From Delphinus delphis (taxonomy: Eukaryota; Chordata; Mammalia; Artiodactyla; Delphinidae), in the NCBI RefSeq assembly GCF_949987515.2, contig NC_082703.1, positions 13,106,680 through 13,170,679 of the forward strand: a stretch of 64,000 bases of DNA, read 5' to 3'. The notes beneath the pieces were generated by a model that saw only the letters and a list, made by a program, of their open reading frames with translations, was not told the DNA's origin and did not search any database. Shown piece after piece: positions 1-11,902 of this stretch. The stretch's first letter is position 1. Each line of letters opens with the position of its first letter. The position numbers and the translations under genes were made by a program.

Positions 1-406
1 ACCTCTACTGGGAAAGACAGAAGTTAATCACCAGAGACAACTCTAGACCCTGATTAGTCCAGAGGAATCTACATAAGAAACTTTGCTAAAACTAGCCCTT
101 ATCTTCCATTCATTCCCCCGTATATTCGCCTTCCCACAATTTGCCAGCCCTAGAAACTCAAAGTCCTTTTCTTTTCACTTGTCACTTCTCTAGAACTTAC
201 TACCCATTTAAGATGCTGTATAAGCAAAATTCTAACCACCACTATGAGTAATTCATCACTGGGTACTCCCACGTGTATGCTCAATGCACTTGTTAATAAA
301 CTTCTGTTTGTTCTTCTCTTATTAATCTGTCTTTCTTAGTCTAATTACAGGGCCTGAGAACCTAAGATGGATATAGGAAAAAGATTTTTTTTTCCCTCCC
401 CTACAG
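1..406 (+). mobile_element. Endogenous retrovirus LTR, 3' part (5' part lies outside or is lost)
   Basis: This segment carries an AATAAA signal at 295-300, then a T-rich stretch, and ends in CCCTCCCCTACA, as a retroviral LTR does. It is clearly related to the solo LTR at 59492-60085. Both contain the block CAGCCCTAGAA, a following C/T-rich CTTTTCTTT stretch and an AACCTAAGA motif before the 3' end. No retroviral coding sequence follows, so it is a solo or partial LTR. The subfamily is not assigned. Confidence 0.7.
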
Positions 407-1555
407 TGTCATACAAAAGAAATAGCCTTGGAGCAGGAATTTTCTCATAATATCCATGCTATACTGGGCATTAACCTGAAGGAGTGAAGGATTTGCCCCT
501 GCAGGTAAGAAATGTACCTGCATTGGCCTAAAACATGATCCAGGAGATGATCATGATCCATGATCTGATTCAACCATATCCCTTCTGAGTCCATGGGCTG
601 CAGCCCTGCTTGGGTTTGGTTCTCTAACACACAGATAGCAGCATAGTAAATGCTCAACTCAAAATGCTTAAAAAGAGAGCTTTCACTATGTCCTGGATTC
701 TTTTTGGACTTTCCAGTAAAGAAATAGAGAAAATAACTTTTTAAGTCAAATGAATTACTAAGAATGAAGTCATTTGCATTCCTGGAATGTCTAAATTTGC
801 ATCGATCTAGCTCGTGTCATTTATCACTAAAAAAAAATTTTTTTTGATTTCTCTAAAAATGAAAACGACTTGCCTAGTACCATTGCAAGGCTCCAAGTCA
901 TTCTGATGGTTTTTTTTTGATGTTTAAGGTTTTTTTTTCTGATTGCTATTACCATTGATTTTCATAATCTTTGTCAGCCACTTCCTATGTATCTGAGACC
1001 TCATGCAAAGTGTATTATTCAGGTCATAAATGCAAATATGAAGAAAGACTCTGTGCCTCCTTCAAATTCTAAGAATTTATGACCAATTCCAAGAATTTTT
1101 TTTTAAGTAGCCATTTTCTTCAAGTGTTTTGAAGCCCAGACTAGTTTTAGAAGACTGTCTTTGGATTTCAAGGTTCCCTAGGTTTTTTAAATGTACATAC
1201 ATAGACAAATGTTCAGGTTATAGAAGTCGTGGAGAAAGGCTAAACAAGCTGGAATCATCCTAGAAGAGCTGCTTGATTAGTATCAAATTTGTTCAAATGC
1301 CCCTTTACTTTGCCTCCAGTGGGAGTCTGCTTCTAATTATAGACACTATTTGAAAGCAAACGTGCTATAACCAACTTGGTTCACTAGTGTCAAGAAGTGT
1401 CAATTTGCTTCAAGACTGACTCTCTCCAGGTATTTTATTAAGGTGGCGCCTCTAGACATTAGAAGTAGGCTCATAGTTCAGTCTCCAACAGGAAGGTGAG
1501 AAAAAGTATTTTCTAAAAGCTCTTATGCATTAAATACCGGAGCAGTTTAGCTGCG
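407..1555. other. Unassigned AT-rich stretch
   Basis: I recognise no gene or repeat here. The region is AT-rich with many short T-runs. An A9T8 tract at 829-845 is a short perfect A/T palindrome. No open frame resembles a known protein. Confidence 0.5.
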
Positions 1556-1820
1556 TGTTAAATTAATTGAACAAGGAGGCCGTTAGACTGAGGCGGTTCT
1601 AATGCCTGGGCAGCGTAAGTAAGCAAACCAGAGCCTGATCCTGTGACTGCCTCAAGGTAAGGAAACTGAAACCTGAGGACCACCAATCACAAACAGCCAA
1701 CTAGGCTTTGCCAAATACGGTCTCCTAACCACTTTTGGTTTGGTACCAAACCAACTGGAATTGATGTTTGCTCAAATAAACTCTCGAAAATTTTAATATG
1801 CCTCAGTTTATCATTTAACA
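1556..1820 (+). mobile_element. Short solo LTR, ERVL-like
   Basis: The 265-bp segment begins TGTTAAAT and ends ATTTAACA, a perfect 8-bp terminal inverted repeat with the TG...CA ends expected of an LTR. Internal text such as ATTTTAATATGCCTCAGTTT near the 3' end matches my memory of ancient mammalian LTRs of the ERVL group. No target duplication is visible, which fits old age. It contains an exact 20-bp palindrome (1735-1754). Subfamily is uncertain. Confidence 0.55.
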
Positions 1821-3233
1821 TGAAGGAAGATACATGGAATGGTTGTGTTGTTATTTTAATTAATTTTCAAGTATTTTACCCCTGACCTGAAACTCCTCTT
1901 TAGCTATGTGGCATAAAAGTTGAAAAACAGACTGGTCCTTAAATTTAAGTAGAAATATGCCACACAAATTATTCCCTCTTCATCTACCCTTTGCTAGCAA
2001 GGATTTGGGAGAGAGCCGAAGGGGTTGGTTCTGCAACTCAATACACATTGCCTGTTACTTCACCGGCTGGACCCCTTGCCTGTTTAGGTAGCTCAGATTA
2101 TGTAATGTCAGCACAGATCCTCAAAGAGAGAGCTTGGGATGGGTTCATAGAGTGGAGAGATCTGAGTTCTGAGATGCTCCTGGTACTTCCTGTTAATGAA
2201 GAGCATCCTTTGAGAAATCCAACAATCTTAGGGAGACCAATACCCAACCTCCTCCCTCCTACCCCAAAAGCCTCAGGGCTGTCTCTTTGTTTCAATTTCT
2301 TGCTTAATGGAAAAGCACTTCCCCACTGGCAGAAGCAGCAATTTTCCCTCTTCTCTAAAAGAATTAGGCAGGACACACCCAGGGCTTTCCTTTGTATTTG
2401 ATGATAGCTTGCTGTCCCTTCTTTTACCCTCAAAGCCCACATTGTGTTGCCTAAAGTGATTGATAAAGGCTTCATTTACAATCTCAAACTTGTTTTTTTT
2501 TAAGCAGTGGAGGGAATTTAAATAGGTAATTCCAACAGAGCTTTCTGACTAGCCAAGAAACCAATTACTCTAATCCTGCTATTTTAACTCCCTAAGGTCC
2601 ATCCGTTTCCCACCCTCCCAACGATCGTAAGCAAAATTTTTGTTTTGAAAATACCTATGTGCAGTTTCTTTCCTTGGGAAAGGGTGCAGAGAACTCCTCC
2701 GATTTTCAAAGATGTCCAAGACCCAGAAACTTTTAGAACCATCTCTGTGAGGTGGAGACATGGAAGTGCAATCAACAAAGCCTGAAAAAAGGAAATCCAC
2801 CTGAACCCCTGTGTTCAGCTGCTCCCTAAACCCCAGGCGCACCGCTCCCCTACAGTACTGCTCAAGCAGCAAGGGTTAAGGCCGTTAAAACCAGCCGTCA
2901 GATGAGCTTCCTGTGGACTCCCCATGAGGTGTCACTCTCCTGAGACTCTAGGAGGATTTCTGGTCCTTGGATGCAGTGTATCTCCAGGAAAGCAGTCAGA
3001 CACATACTGAGGAAAAGAAAGGCAACTCCTAGCATTGCTTGTCTGCACTCCTGTAGGAGACAACTAAATCAGTAGGCATGGCTGGATTGGGTGGGGCCTC
3101 TCACTGCAAAGGGCATATCAGTGAGTCACTCACTGAAGCTGCAGCCCTGGTGGGGCAGCTGGGGGCTGGTTGACCTAGGGAGTCTCGGCTAGGATGCTTC
3201 ATCTCTGTTTAGCATAGTTTTGTCCTCTAGTGG
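1821..3233. other. Unassigned unique sequence
   Basis: No gene or repeat is recognised. Open frames of 136 codons (1991-2401, plus) and 125 codons (2098-2475, minus) overlap on opposite strands. Neither shows a recognisable domain, so both look like chance frames. Confidence 0.5.
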
Positions 3234-3300
3234 GCTAGCCTGGGCTCATAGCTGTGGAAGCGTTCCAACGGAAGGAGAACAGCTATGAGCTCAGGCTAGC
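3234..3300. repeat. Inverted repeat / hairpin, 22-bp arms
   Basis: The left arm at 3234-3255 and the right arm at 3279-3300 are reverse complements at 21 of 22 positions, separated by 23 bases. The loop itself contains a smaller TTCC/GGAA inverted pair. The arms do not belong to any repeat I recognise. A transcript would fold into a stable stem-loop of pre-microRNA size. It could also be a foldback duplication made during break repair. Confidence 0.8.
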
Positions 3301-3329
3301 CTCCTGTGGCCCAGGCTTGGAAATCATAC

Positions 3330-3465
3330 ATTACCTCTCCAACATTCTGTAAGTCAAAGCGAGTCACGAGGCCAGTCCAGCAGCAAGGGGTGGGGATAGA
3401 TTTCATCTCCTGATGGAAGGACCTGCAAAGGGTTTGTGGCCCTTTTTAAACTACCACATCAATAA
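3330..3465. repeat. Possible fragment of an ancient interspersed repeat
   Basis: The text around AAAGCGAGTCACGAGGCCAG and the following GGTGGGGATAGATTTCATC resembles the tail of an old mammalian repeat that I cannot name. A related tail seems to occur at about 27400-27540. This is a weak call from memory. Confidence 0.3.
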
Positions 3466-5234
3466 ATCCATGTGGCTTTATCATCTCTGGTACTGATGCC
3501 TAGGCTTCTGTCTTTGTTCTCTGGTGATGATATTCCAACGGGATGGGAGTGGAAACCTTTTCCAAAAAGATACCAACTGTGATGAGGCAGCTGCAGCCCC
3601 ATTACTTCCTTCATGGTTGTTGATAAGGTGGGACACATCAAACCTTTTCTGAAACTCTCACCAGTATCTTGTAGGAAGGAGGCAGAATGGTCTCAGTTTG
3701 CTACCCATGACAGGTTGCTAGGGAAATGGTTGCTTTCTTTACACTCAAGTGCCTTTTTCACAGCACCCTTTGATAAACTAGCGTTAGCCAAAAACCAATA
3801 AGCGTGCTGACATTTCACTAAGAGTTGTTATCTCTAGACACCTGTGGATAAATGTGCTAATGAGAGACTTCTCTTAAGGGCTCTTATATCCATGATTATT
3901 CCAAGCCACTGTTGAATTCAAACATCATTAGAACAGTGTGTTATGCTTAGTAGCCTAGAATGCTCCTGTAATCCTTAATCCCCTTTATACTTGTGACAGA
4001 TCAGCCTCTGAAATAGGAACACAGCCCCAGGGGAGAGAGCAGCTTAATCATCAAGCTTCAGGTAGGAAAGCACCAATAAGTAATGACTTCCCAGCCCAGG
4101 GATGCTTATATAGACTCTATATATTTCCAGTCTAATCAAGACCGCAACCAAAGTAATCCTTTTTCCCTCAAACTTCATTATTCATTTATGGAATAATTCT
4201 CTGAAAGGGGTAGCTGTTTCTTACACATCCTTGGTAGAGTAAGAAGCCAGTAGAAGACTTTTTATATTAGCAAATGCTTTAATGAAAGAGAGACTTGGTG
4301 CCCGTACAATGTTGACACAAACTTGATGACCAAGCAACTAGAGTTGGTTCAAGTTCCTATGGGATCAATGTTATCCTTGATGTCCACTTAATAGCAGATC
4401 TTAAACCCGGACCTCATGGTAATTTTGCCCCTCCCTTCTTGAGAGTTTCATGTTTATCTGGACGGTCAGCAATTGTGGGTGTCACCTTATCCGTCAATTA
4501 TAGTTACCGCTTCCTTTTCCTCATCTCTTGCAACTTCTCTTTCCCACCGCCCTCTTTCCTTCTGTTTTGTCCCTTTCTTCATTCTTCCCATAGGACTTGT
4601 TTACAGTACAAATTAGGATTCGGTGCTTGAAACATACTCCACTGAATTTTAAACAAAAAGTGATAGAATTAGGGCAGTGGTGGAAAGACCAGAGATGGGG
4701 ACTCTTGGATGAACCTCCAGGAGAAACTCCCGCAATGCCAAGGAGTCGACCCCTGGGAAGCTGCGCTCCCTGCGCTGAAATCCAGGCACTGGGGGACTCA
4801 AGAGGCTGCACCTGAGTCTGTGGAGTTCAGGAACATATCACCCTAAGTGCAGTCCAGGGGTGAAGAAACAGGGATCTGAAAGCCAGGATCAGAAAGTCAT
4901 TGCTTCTCATCACCTACAGAGCTGGACAAGTGCTCCAGAAAATTCCATGATCCCATGACCTTGCTTGCCTGCAGAAAATAGTCAAAAGCAGCGTGAAAAT
5001 GGCCACCACCTCACTGCCTCCTTGCAAATATCATATACACAGATCTAATGAAAGGAAACAATTTTCTAGCTGAAAGAGAGTCTGGGAAATGTGGCAGTCT
5101 GGGGTTTTCTAACCTCTGTAGTGAGGGAAGGCATTCTGGAAGGAGGTGAGCATGGGTGTCAGTGCCAACCAACCAAATCCTGCTCAAGGACTCTCACTGC
5201 TCAGCTCGCCTCCTACAGCAGAAATTAGGACGTT
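3466..5234. other. Unassigned unique sequence
   Basis: Only short chance open frames occur here (up to 96 codons). I see no splice-bounded exon, RNA gene or repeat family that I can support. Confidence 0.5.
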
Positions 5235-5470
5235 TAACAAACAAGCACGTGCCAGGCATTCCTAAACTCATTGTCAACATTATTCCAGCCAATGCTTACA
5301 GCACCCCCATAAATTAGGCACTATCAACCCACTTTTCCGGGCAGAGAACTGGGGGTCAGGGAAGTTGAGTAATTTGCCCAGGGCCACACAACAGCAAGGG
5401 GGGAGCTGGTGATCAAACCCGGGTTTGTGGTGCCAAAGGCTCTGAACTTCACCACCAAATTAGCCCACCT
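5235..5470 (-). repeat. MIR SINE fragment
   Basis: Read on the plus strand, this shows the reverse complement of the MIR consensus. CACGTGCCAGGCATTC is followed by a degenerate ATTAGGCACTATCAACCCAC and then by TTGCCCAGGGCCACACAACA and a GAT..AACCCGGGTTT block (the tRNA-like box). The element is ancient and heavily diverged. Confidence 0.8.
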
Positions 5471-8036
5471 TACTGAGGTGCTCACTCTGTCCCCAGACGG
5501 GGGACTCAGCCAACCGGGCACATGAGAATAATTTCCCATTCTCCTTTCTGGAATGTCACCAATTACTTCATTTGCTTAATCAACTCCAACCAGACCTGGA
5601 TCGAGGAGCAGACGTGGGCAGAGTAAAGGACGGACAATATTGCCCCACACGTACCATCTCGCCACCCATATGCAATTGGTAGTCTAAGAAAACGATATCC
5701 TCACAGAGAGACTTGAAAAGTACTTAGAATCTAATGGCATAAAAAAAAAGAGCTCAAGAAGGATTTTTAGCTCGGCATTCATAATAATCCCATGCATACG
5801 GAATATCATTCACAAACATTAGGACGAAAAATGCAGGCCCTCAGATCCACTGCTGACCCAATAAGAAAGAGCTTTTTGACAGATGAAAATCACGACAAGG
5901 ACGTAGCCTCACCCACGTGATTGGCTGTTTCAAGCGTTTTCTTCTAGTCTGATAAAGAATGTAATTTAGAATCTGATGGAAAAATCCCCCTCCAGAGGCT
6001 GCTTGAAGCACCTCTCTGTCATGGCTGATTACCAGAGTCGTGTTTATTCTCAGAAAAACAAAAACACAAAAATACTGTTCTTAGAATCATCCTTTTCCCC
6101 CCCATTATGATTCAGTCATGGCTTAAATCCTCTCAACTGAGTGAGCAATTCTTCAATCAAAGGACGCTGCACACGAAAGCACACCGGAGGTGAGTGTGTG
6201 ACGGCAGAGACAGTCGCCTGACTCTGTACCTGGCTGGTCCTTCTGGCAACAGACAGGCTCACCTCCACCCTCCAGACGGTTCCTTCTTAGACACAAATGC
6301 CTGGAGAGAGCGTCTGGGAATCAGTTTACACACACAAACTCATCAGTAAGAAATGCTTTCAGCAGGCAGGCCCTTTTAGAATGACCACTTCCTAAAAAAT
6401 ATGGCAAACACTGCAAAAAGGAGTTATTTTTATCTGGGGAGCCCCATGGCTTCATACCTTCCTTCTTCCTCTTTGAGGGTCTCTTTACCGACAGTAAATG
6501 TTCTCAGTTAGCCATGAGGTACGCTTTCTGCCTGGAAATCACCTCAGCGTGTGTGGGCATGTGCTAAATGGGGATGACGATTCATCACGGGTACTAACCA
6601 AGGCTCTGGCATCATCAACCAAGAGGATAAGTCCTTTCATCAGTCAGATAACCTTCTCTTTATATCTCAACTGATAATAATATAACAACCCGCGCTTGTA
6701 CCCATACCCTAAACTTTTGTTTGTTTCCACCAGAATTTGGAAATTCTGTCTCTCATACAGCCCACCTATCCCAATGGGAACTGTTATCATCTTTAAGTAT
6801 GAATGGCTATTTATTATAGCAAAAGTCTAATGTTCTTGGGCTTAAATAATTCTAGAACATTTGGCTTTTCCTTACTCTCCAACACGAGAAAGTCAGCTCT
6901 GTGACTCACCTCCAAAGTCTCTCCTACTTCTTGTATTCTTATTCCCTAAAACCCTGAGCAAGTTTTGACCCTCTAGAGATGTCCCAGCCTCCAGACATGC
7001 AAGAGGAGTATGATCTGGCCTGATAAGGGACCAACCCTCCTTTGTACATAGAAGGTAACATTAGGAAAGGGAGAGAAATGCTAAGAGTCTGAGCCTGGGC
7101 TCAAATTGTGACTGAGCCACAAATATACCGTAGGTAGATGCTGGGCACTCAGCTTTACTCCTGCTGTGAGTCCAACCACAGTGACTCAAAACTTTCCTGT
7201 TCCAAAAATTCCTTTACCACTTATTTTCCCCAGTGCCTCTTGGGTAAACTCCTTCCCTTTAAAGTTAAATCGATTTTCATCTAATCTGTTTGAAATTCAA
7301 TGTTTATATTTTTTTCAACCTGATGGTTGGTTAGCATTTTGCTAAAATTTTATATCTACTAATGGGTATTCAAAATATACTTGTTATTTAATTTTTAAAC
7401 ATGTTCTCTCATAAAAATGAAAGACAGTACGTGCAGGAAGCCCCACACCCTGACCATGCTCTGCTCATAATGTGTCTGCAGCTGCCTCTAAAGGAGGGTT
7501 GTTTTATTAAGCCCAAGACATGTACTGACACAAAATTCATAAAATAATCTAGCTGTGCAAGCACAGATTGTACAACAACATAACCATCTAGGCTGTATGG
7601 AATAGATAGCAATAAGCTGATCGATTTGTCATGTGTTTTAAAAAACAAAGGATGAGAGCAAAGATGTCACCTCATATGCCAGTGAGTGAAAAGAGTCATA
7701 CAGCATCATTACCTTTTGGCTACATTATCCTAAAAACTAACAGACAGTAAACCTGAGATTTTCCATCTTCCTTACCTACCTCACTGTTTCCTCAGAGGCA
7801 TCATTCATGAAACCAGCTGGCTTCATATCAAGCCCTGGAGAAGTACTACTGATTAAAAAAAATTGATGGATATATGCCTTCCTTTATTATATTGCGAGGT
7901 ATGAAAATGCTATTGTTTGATTTGAAAATTAAATGTCATCAGCATATGTTGTTGTATCGTATTGGCAGCTCACACCTGTTGAATGCCAGAGCACCAGGCA
8001 TTCAATACTGATGTTCCAACCTGTCCCCCATAAAAC

Positions 8037-8040
<4 letters not shown>
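5471..8040. other. Unassigned mostly unique sequence
   Basis: About 2.5 kb without a recognisable gene or transposon. AT content rises after 7250. The only open frame over 75 codons is at 7409-7648 on the minus strand, and it resembles nothing known. Confidence 0.5.

Positions 8041-8078
<38 letters not shown>
8041..8078. repeat. (AC)19 microsatellite
   Basis: A perfect dinucleotide run. Frames through it give poly-Thr-His or poly-Cys-Val and are not genes. Length polymorphism between individuals is likely. Confidence 0.98.
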
Positions 8079-8081
<3 letters not shown>

Positions 8082-8240
8082 GCTGCCATCATGGCACCAT
8101 GTTTGTAAGAGTTTCTTCCCCAAGAAAACTGCATTCGTTCACAATTTACTTTCCCATTTTTACTCATCAAACAGACCTGGTTTTGATGAGCATATGAGCT
8201 GATCAGAATTCTGTAAGAAGCTGATAAAAATCCAGTTAAG

Positions 8241-8460
8241 GGCTTCCCTGGTGGCGCAGTGGTTGAGAGTCCACCTGCCGATGCAGGGGACTCGGGTTCG
8301 TGCCCCGGTCCGGGAAGACCCCACATGCCGCAGAGTGGCTGGGCCCGTGAGCCATGGCCGCTGAGCCTGTGCGTCCGGAGCCTGTGCTCCGCAACGGGAG
8401 AGGCCACAACAGTGAGAGGCCCGCGTACCGCAAAAAAAAAAAAACAAAAAACAAAAAAAA
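8241..8460 (+). mobile_element. CHR-type tRNA-derived SINE, short young form
   Basis: It starts with GGCTTCCCTGGTGGCGCAGT, the tRNA-derived A-box region, and contains a B-box-like GGTTCGTGCC. It ends in GTACCGC and a C-interrupted A-tail. Target duplications flank it: AAATCCAGTTAAG before (8228-8240) and AATCCAGTCAAG after (8461-8472), with one difference. Intact ends and a recognisable duplication mark a fairly recent insertion. Confidence 0.95.
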
Positions 8461-8472
8461 AATCCAGTCAAG

Positions 8473-9227
8473 AGCAAGGAATCTTGGGATTTTTAGTTAA
8501 CCTGAAGCCTTACTGTGAGTCAGTGGAAATTTAAGGCACCGATCTCACCCTTCAGCACACCTGACTACCACAGGGTCTTCCTTTATAGGACCTAAGGGTG
8601 TGGGGACTCAGCCTAGAACTTCTGCTTCAGGAGAGAGAGCCTCAGGAGACCTCCTCATATGGTCCCAGGAATCCCCGAAGCCCCAGTACAGCGGCTGTGA
8701 TGACCACGGAAACACAAAGCTGCTTCCACCAGATGCTAAGATGTAACCTAGTCTAATTAATCTGGCCACGCACCACGGTTGGGATTTTGTCAGTGGCAGT
8801 GTTGGGATGAAGTGGTCAGGGTGGCGTGGTTATTGTTGTTTTGCTCTGTTTTTTCCTCCCAAGATGTTCACTTTTGGAATGATTCTGGGGGCAGATTGGT
8901 GACCATTATCTCTGTCATTCCGTTCCCTGATTCTCTTCCTTTCCTCTGTCCTCCCAATCTCTCACAGACTCCCAATTGTCCTAAAGGGATCCACTCTTCC
9001 GTGGTTATCTTCCTCCTGCCTCTGCCATCGCACGACAAGTCCAAGGTCTTTGGTGGCTTCGTTACAAAGCAGGGATCCTGGCAGGGCTGAAGCTGAGATT
9101 CTGAGGCATCTGCCATGTGGAATTATACACTTGTCTCCACTGATTTGCATGGGAACTAGCATTCTCTAGGGCTCAGACATTTTTAGGCACATCTAGAGAT
9201 CAAGGGAGTAGAGATTGGGGAACAGAC
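8473..9227. other. Unassigned unique sequence
   Basis: No repeat or gene is recognised. The open frame at 8779-9090 (103 codons) has overlapping frames on the other strand and no recognisable domain. Confidence 0.45.
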
Positions 9228-9404
9228 TGTTGGGGCCCAGGGCAGGCCACCCAAAATATACTTCAATGGTGTATTGATTATTTTGAATTAAAGTTATTTA
9301 AGAAATAGTCGATGCAGGAGGGACACTTTGACTCTCCTGTGTTTCTCTAAAAGCAGGAAATAAGTCTCCCATGTGAAAGTGCTCTCCTGTATCTGAAGAC
9401 AGAA
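9228..9404 (+). mobile_element. Possible 5' fragment of an ERV LTR related to 59492-60085
   Basis: It begins TGTTGGGGCCCAGG, includes AGGCCACCCAAAATATAC, and later has CTAAAAGCAGGAAATAAGT. That last block parallels CTAAAAGCAGGGCATAAATT in the LTR at 59492-60085. It stops abruptly at an L1 fragment. The assignment rests on a few shared blocks and is tentative. Confidence 0.45.
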
Positions 9405-9643
9405 GTTGTTGGTGGGAATGTAAGTTGGTGCAGCCACTATAGAAAACAGTTGGAATTTCCCCAAAAAGTAAAAATAGAGTTGCCAGATGATCCAGCAATC
9501 CCACTCCTGGGCACATATCCAGACAAAACTATAATTTGAAAAGATACATGTACCCCTGTGTTCATAGCAGCACTATTTACAATAGCCAAGACATGGAAGC
9601 CCCCTAAATGCCCATCAGCAGATGAATGATGAAGAAGATGTGG
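9405..9643 (+). mobile_element. LINE-1 fragment (end of ORF2 region)
   Basis: The stretch GTTGGTGGGAATGTAA through GATCCAGCAATCCCACTCCT and ACAATAGCCAAGACATGGAA is typical of the L1 region encoding the end of ORF2. It breaks off at about 9643 after AAGAAGATGTGG, with no poly-A tail, so it is truncated on both sides. Confidence 0.9.
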
Positions 9644-10194
9644 TCCAGCTCCGGGAGGTCACTCCAAGTGATGTCCTTTCAGCTTCATGGATGGGAATCA
9701 GGGGCGACGAAAACCTGCATTGAGCTTTGATAGCTCTCAGGCAAGAGCTGCTCTTAGTGAAAAGTCTTCCGTTTACAAATTCTACTCTGTCATCCAAGCA
9801 AGAAATCTCGGGGATGTCCTGGACGCTCCCCCTGCACACTGCCTTTATCAGGCCTTGCTTGTCTCTTGCCTGGAAGACTGAAATTGTGTCCTGGGTCCTA
9901 GGCACTCAAAGAGTGGCCAGAGAAGCAGGAACCACAGCACGACCTGAAAGCCTGTTAGACATGTAAGACCTCGGGCCTGGCCCCAGGCTTACCCAATCAG
10001 AGTCAGCCTTCTAACAATATCCCCAGTGATTCGTCAGCACCGTCCTAACTCACGGCCCTTCTGACCCTGGCTCTCCGACTCCTGTAGATCTTTCTAAGAT
10101 ACGGCTATGACCAAATCTTCCCCGTACAGTTTTACTAGTATAATATCCTATACCCTGACGCCTCTCTGCTTAACTCTGTTGTCTCTAATCCTGG
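9644..10194. other. Unassigned stretch after the L1 fragment
   Basis: No family is recognised. Weak L2-like wording (ATGACCAAATCTTCC and similar) appears near 10100, but not enough for a call. Open frames of 64-96 codons overlap on both strands and look like chance. Confidence 0.4.
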
Positions 10195-10333
10195 CTGAAC
10201 TGGGTTGCTTTAAAAACTATCAACGCCTTTGCCTCAGCCCCTAAAATTCTGATTTAATGGAAATGGGGGCTTGGTATAATGTTCAAGGTCTCCCAAGTGG
10301 TTTTAATGACTAGCCAAGAGTTGAGAACCATTG
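10195..10333 (+). mobile_element. Non-autonomous hAT-Charlie-type DNA transposon fragment
   Basis: It contains AAATTCTGATTTAATGG and ends TTGAGAACCATTG. This matches the terminal inverted repeat of MER1-type hAT elements (complement of CAGTGGTTCTCAA), with one or two substitutions. The 5' end is not clear, so only the 3' half can be supported. Confidence 0.55.
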
Positions 10334-11057
10334 ACCCAAAGAGGAAGCTTCAGTTCCTTACCATGGAGGTAAGTTTCTCTAGGATCCAGCCCTTTGCTGG
10401 CTTTCTCTCTCTCTCTCACCCTGTTGTGTCCGTCAGATGGTGAGCTCAGCCTAGCCAAAGGCATACAGGAGTGCTTTCCATCAGCATCTCTGCATCCTTT
10501 TCCCAGAAGCCCCGGATCTCCCACCCACACAGGCTTCTGCTAGCAAACATCTTACTCCCCTTTTAAGGCTAACTTTGTCCCCCACCCCCAGGGACCATTT
10601 CCACCTCCCTCCTTCTTCCCTCCGCTCCCACTCCTGCTCTGCTGGACTTGTTTACAAATCTGCATCTCCTCCCACAGGACTATATGACCCTACCCCGACC
10701 CAGGGCCAGGACCGAAATCTAATCCTAGAAAAATGATCTGCATGAGAACAATACATGTCTGTTTTGATCACCACTCAGGACTGGCTACATAATTTGCAGA
10801 AGCCAGTGCAGAATGAAAAGGAGGAGCCCCTTGGTCAGAAAAGAATTAAGAATTTCAAGATGGTACCGGTGGAGCATTAAAGCATAGGGCCCTTCTACCT
10901 AATAGGTAGTTAGTGCTTCAAAATGTTTGTTGAATAAAGGAGTTTTCGCATCTCCTGCGCTTGGCATGGGGACGTTGTGGAAAGAGTGTGTATTCCCAGC
11001 ATTCTGAAAACACAGAGGCTGCAGAGGAGGAAGGAAAGAGGGGAGGGTGGGAGAGGC
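10334..11057. other. Unassigned sequence
   Basis: No gene or repeat is recognised. The middle (10560-10700) is C/T-rich. Confidence 0.45.
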
Positions 11058-11070
11058 ATTTTTCAATTTT

Positions 11071-11283
11071 TTTGTTGTTGTTGTTTGTTTTTTGCGGTAC
11101 GCGGGCCTCTCACTGCCATGGCCTCTCCCGTTGCAGAGCACAGGCTCCGGACGCGCAGGCTCAGCGGCCATGGCTCACGGGCCCAGCCGCTCCGCGGCAT
11201 GTGATATCCTCCCAGACCGGGGCACGAACGCGTGTCCCCCGCATCGGCAGGCGGATTCTCAACCACTGCGCCAGGGAAGCCCC
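11071..11283 (-). mobile_element. CHR-type SINE, short form
   Basis: A reverse-orientation copy. The T-rich tail is on the left, then GCGGTACGCGGGCCTCTCAC, and the tRNA-like head is at the right end (CCAGGGAAGCCCC). Target duplications ATTTTTCAATTTT flank it at 11058-11070 and 11284-11296 without mismatch. The head has lost a few bases near GCGCCAGGG. Confidence 0.95.
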
Positions 11284-11297
11284 ATTTTTCAATTTTT

Positions 11298-11886
11298 GAT
11301 GAAGCAAGTGCCTCATTTAACCACAACCAGGCACTGCGAGCAACCACGCAGGGATTCCCTTTATGGCCCTATTGAGGAATCTACACAGTAACAGCTTTCT
11401 CCTCCCAGACTGGCAGGCAGGACAAGAAGAAACGGGTCTCTCCATCCAATCAAATATTTTCTACTTTTCATTGGGCAGCAACATAGTCCAGAGAGCTTTA
11501 GCAAAGGCACCTGATCCTGGAAATAAAAACACATATTTTTAATTTTGCACATCACTTTATTGTTTTTTCCATTTGCTAAAACACAATGTGCTTGTTTTTC
11601 TAATATTTCTCATGTTCCTCACAGGCAGAGAGGTCACTGCTAACCACACCTTTTACACAAAGATAACTGTTACAGTTTTGGTCTACTTCATATGTTTAAA
11701 AGCAAATCTAAGGCATTATGAAATGTTATCCCTCCATGCATCTCTTAAAAGCTTGGACATTGCATCCATCCCATAATGCTGCTAGAAGTCCAGAACCATC
11801 ATTGTTAGCACCACAGCCTAACGAAACTATGACCATACTGTCATTATCACACCTAGCACAATTATCAACCATTCCTTCCTCCCTCT
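11298..11886. other. Unassigned sequence
   Basis: AT-rich sequence with no recognisable repeat or gene. The short frame at 11573-11776 is not recognisable as a protein. Confidence 0.45.
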
Positions 11887-11902
11887 CATCTGTTTCTCTC
11901 TT

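Noticed and set aside
829..845. A9T8 tract, a perfect A/T palindrome
   Set aside because: It is short and expected by chance in AT-rich DNA. It may bend DNA slightly, but nothing suggests function.
8039..8534. Several overlapping frames of 72-122 codons
   Set aside because: They are translations of a CHR SINE and an AC microsatellite on both strands.
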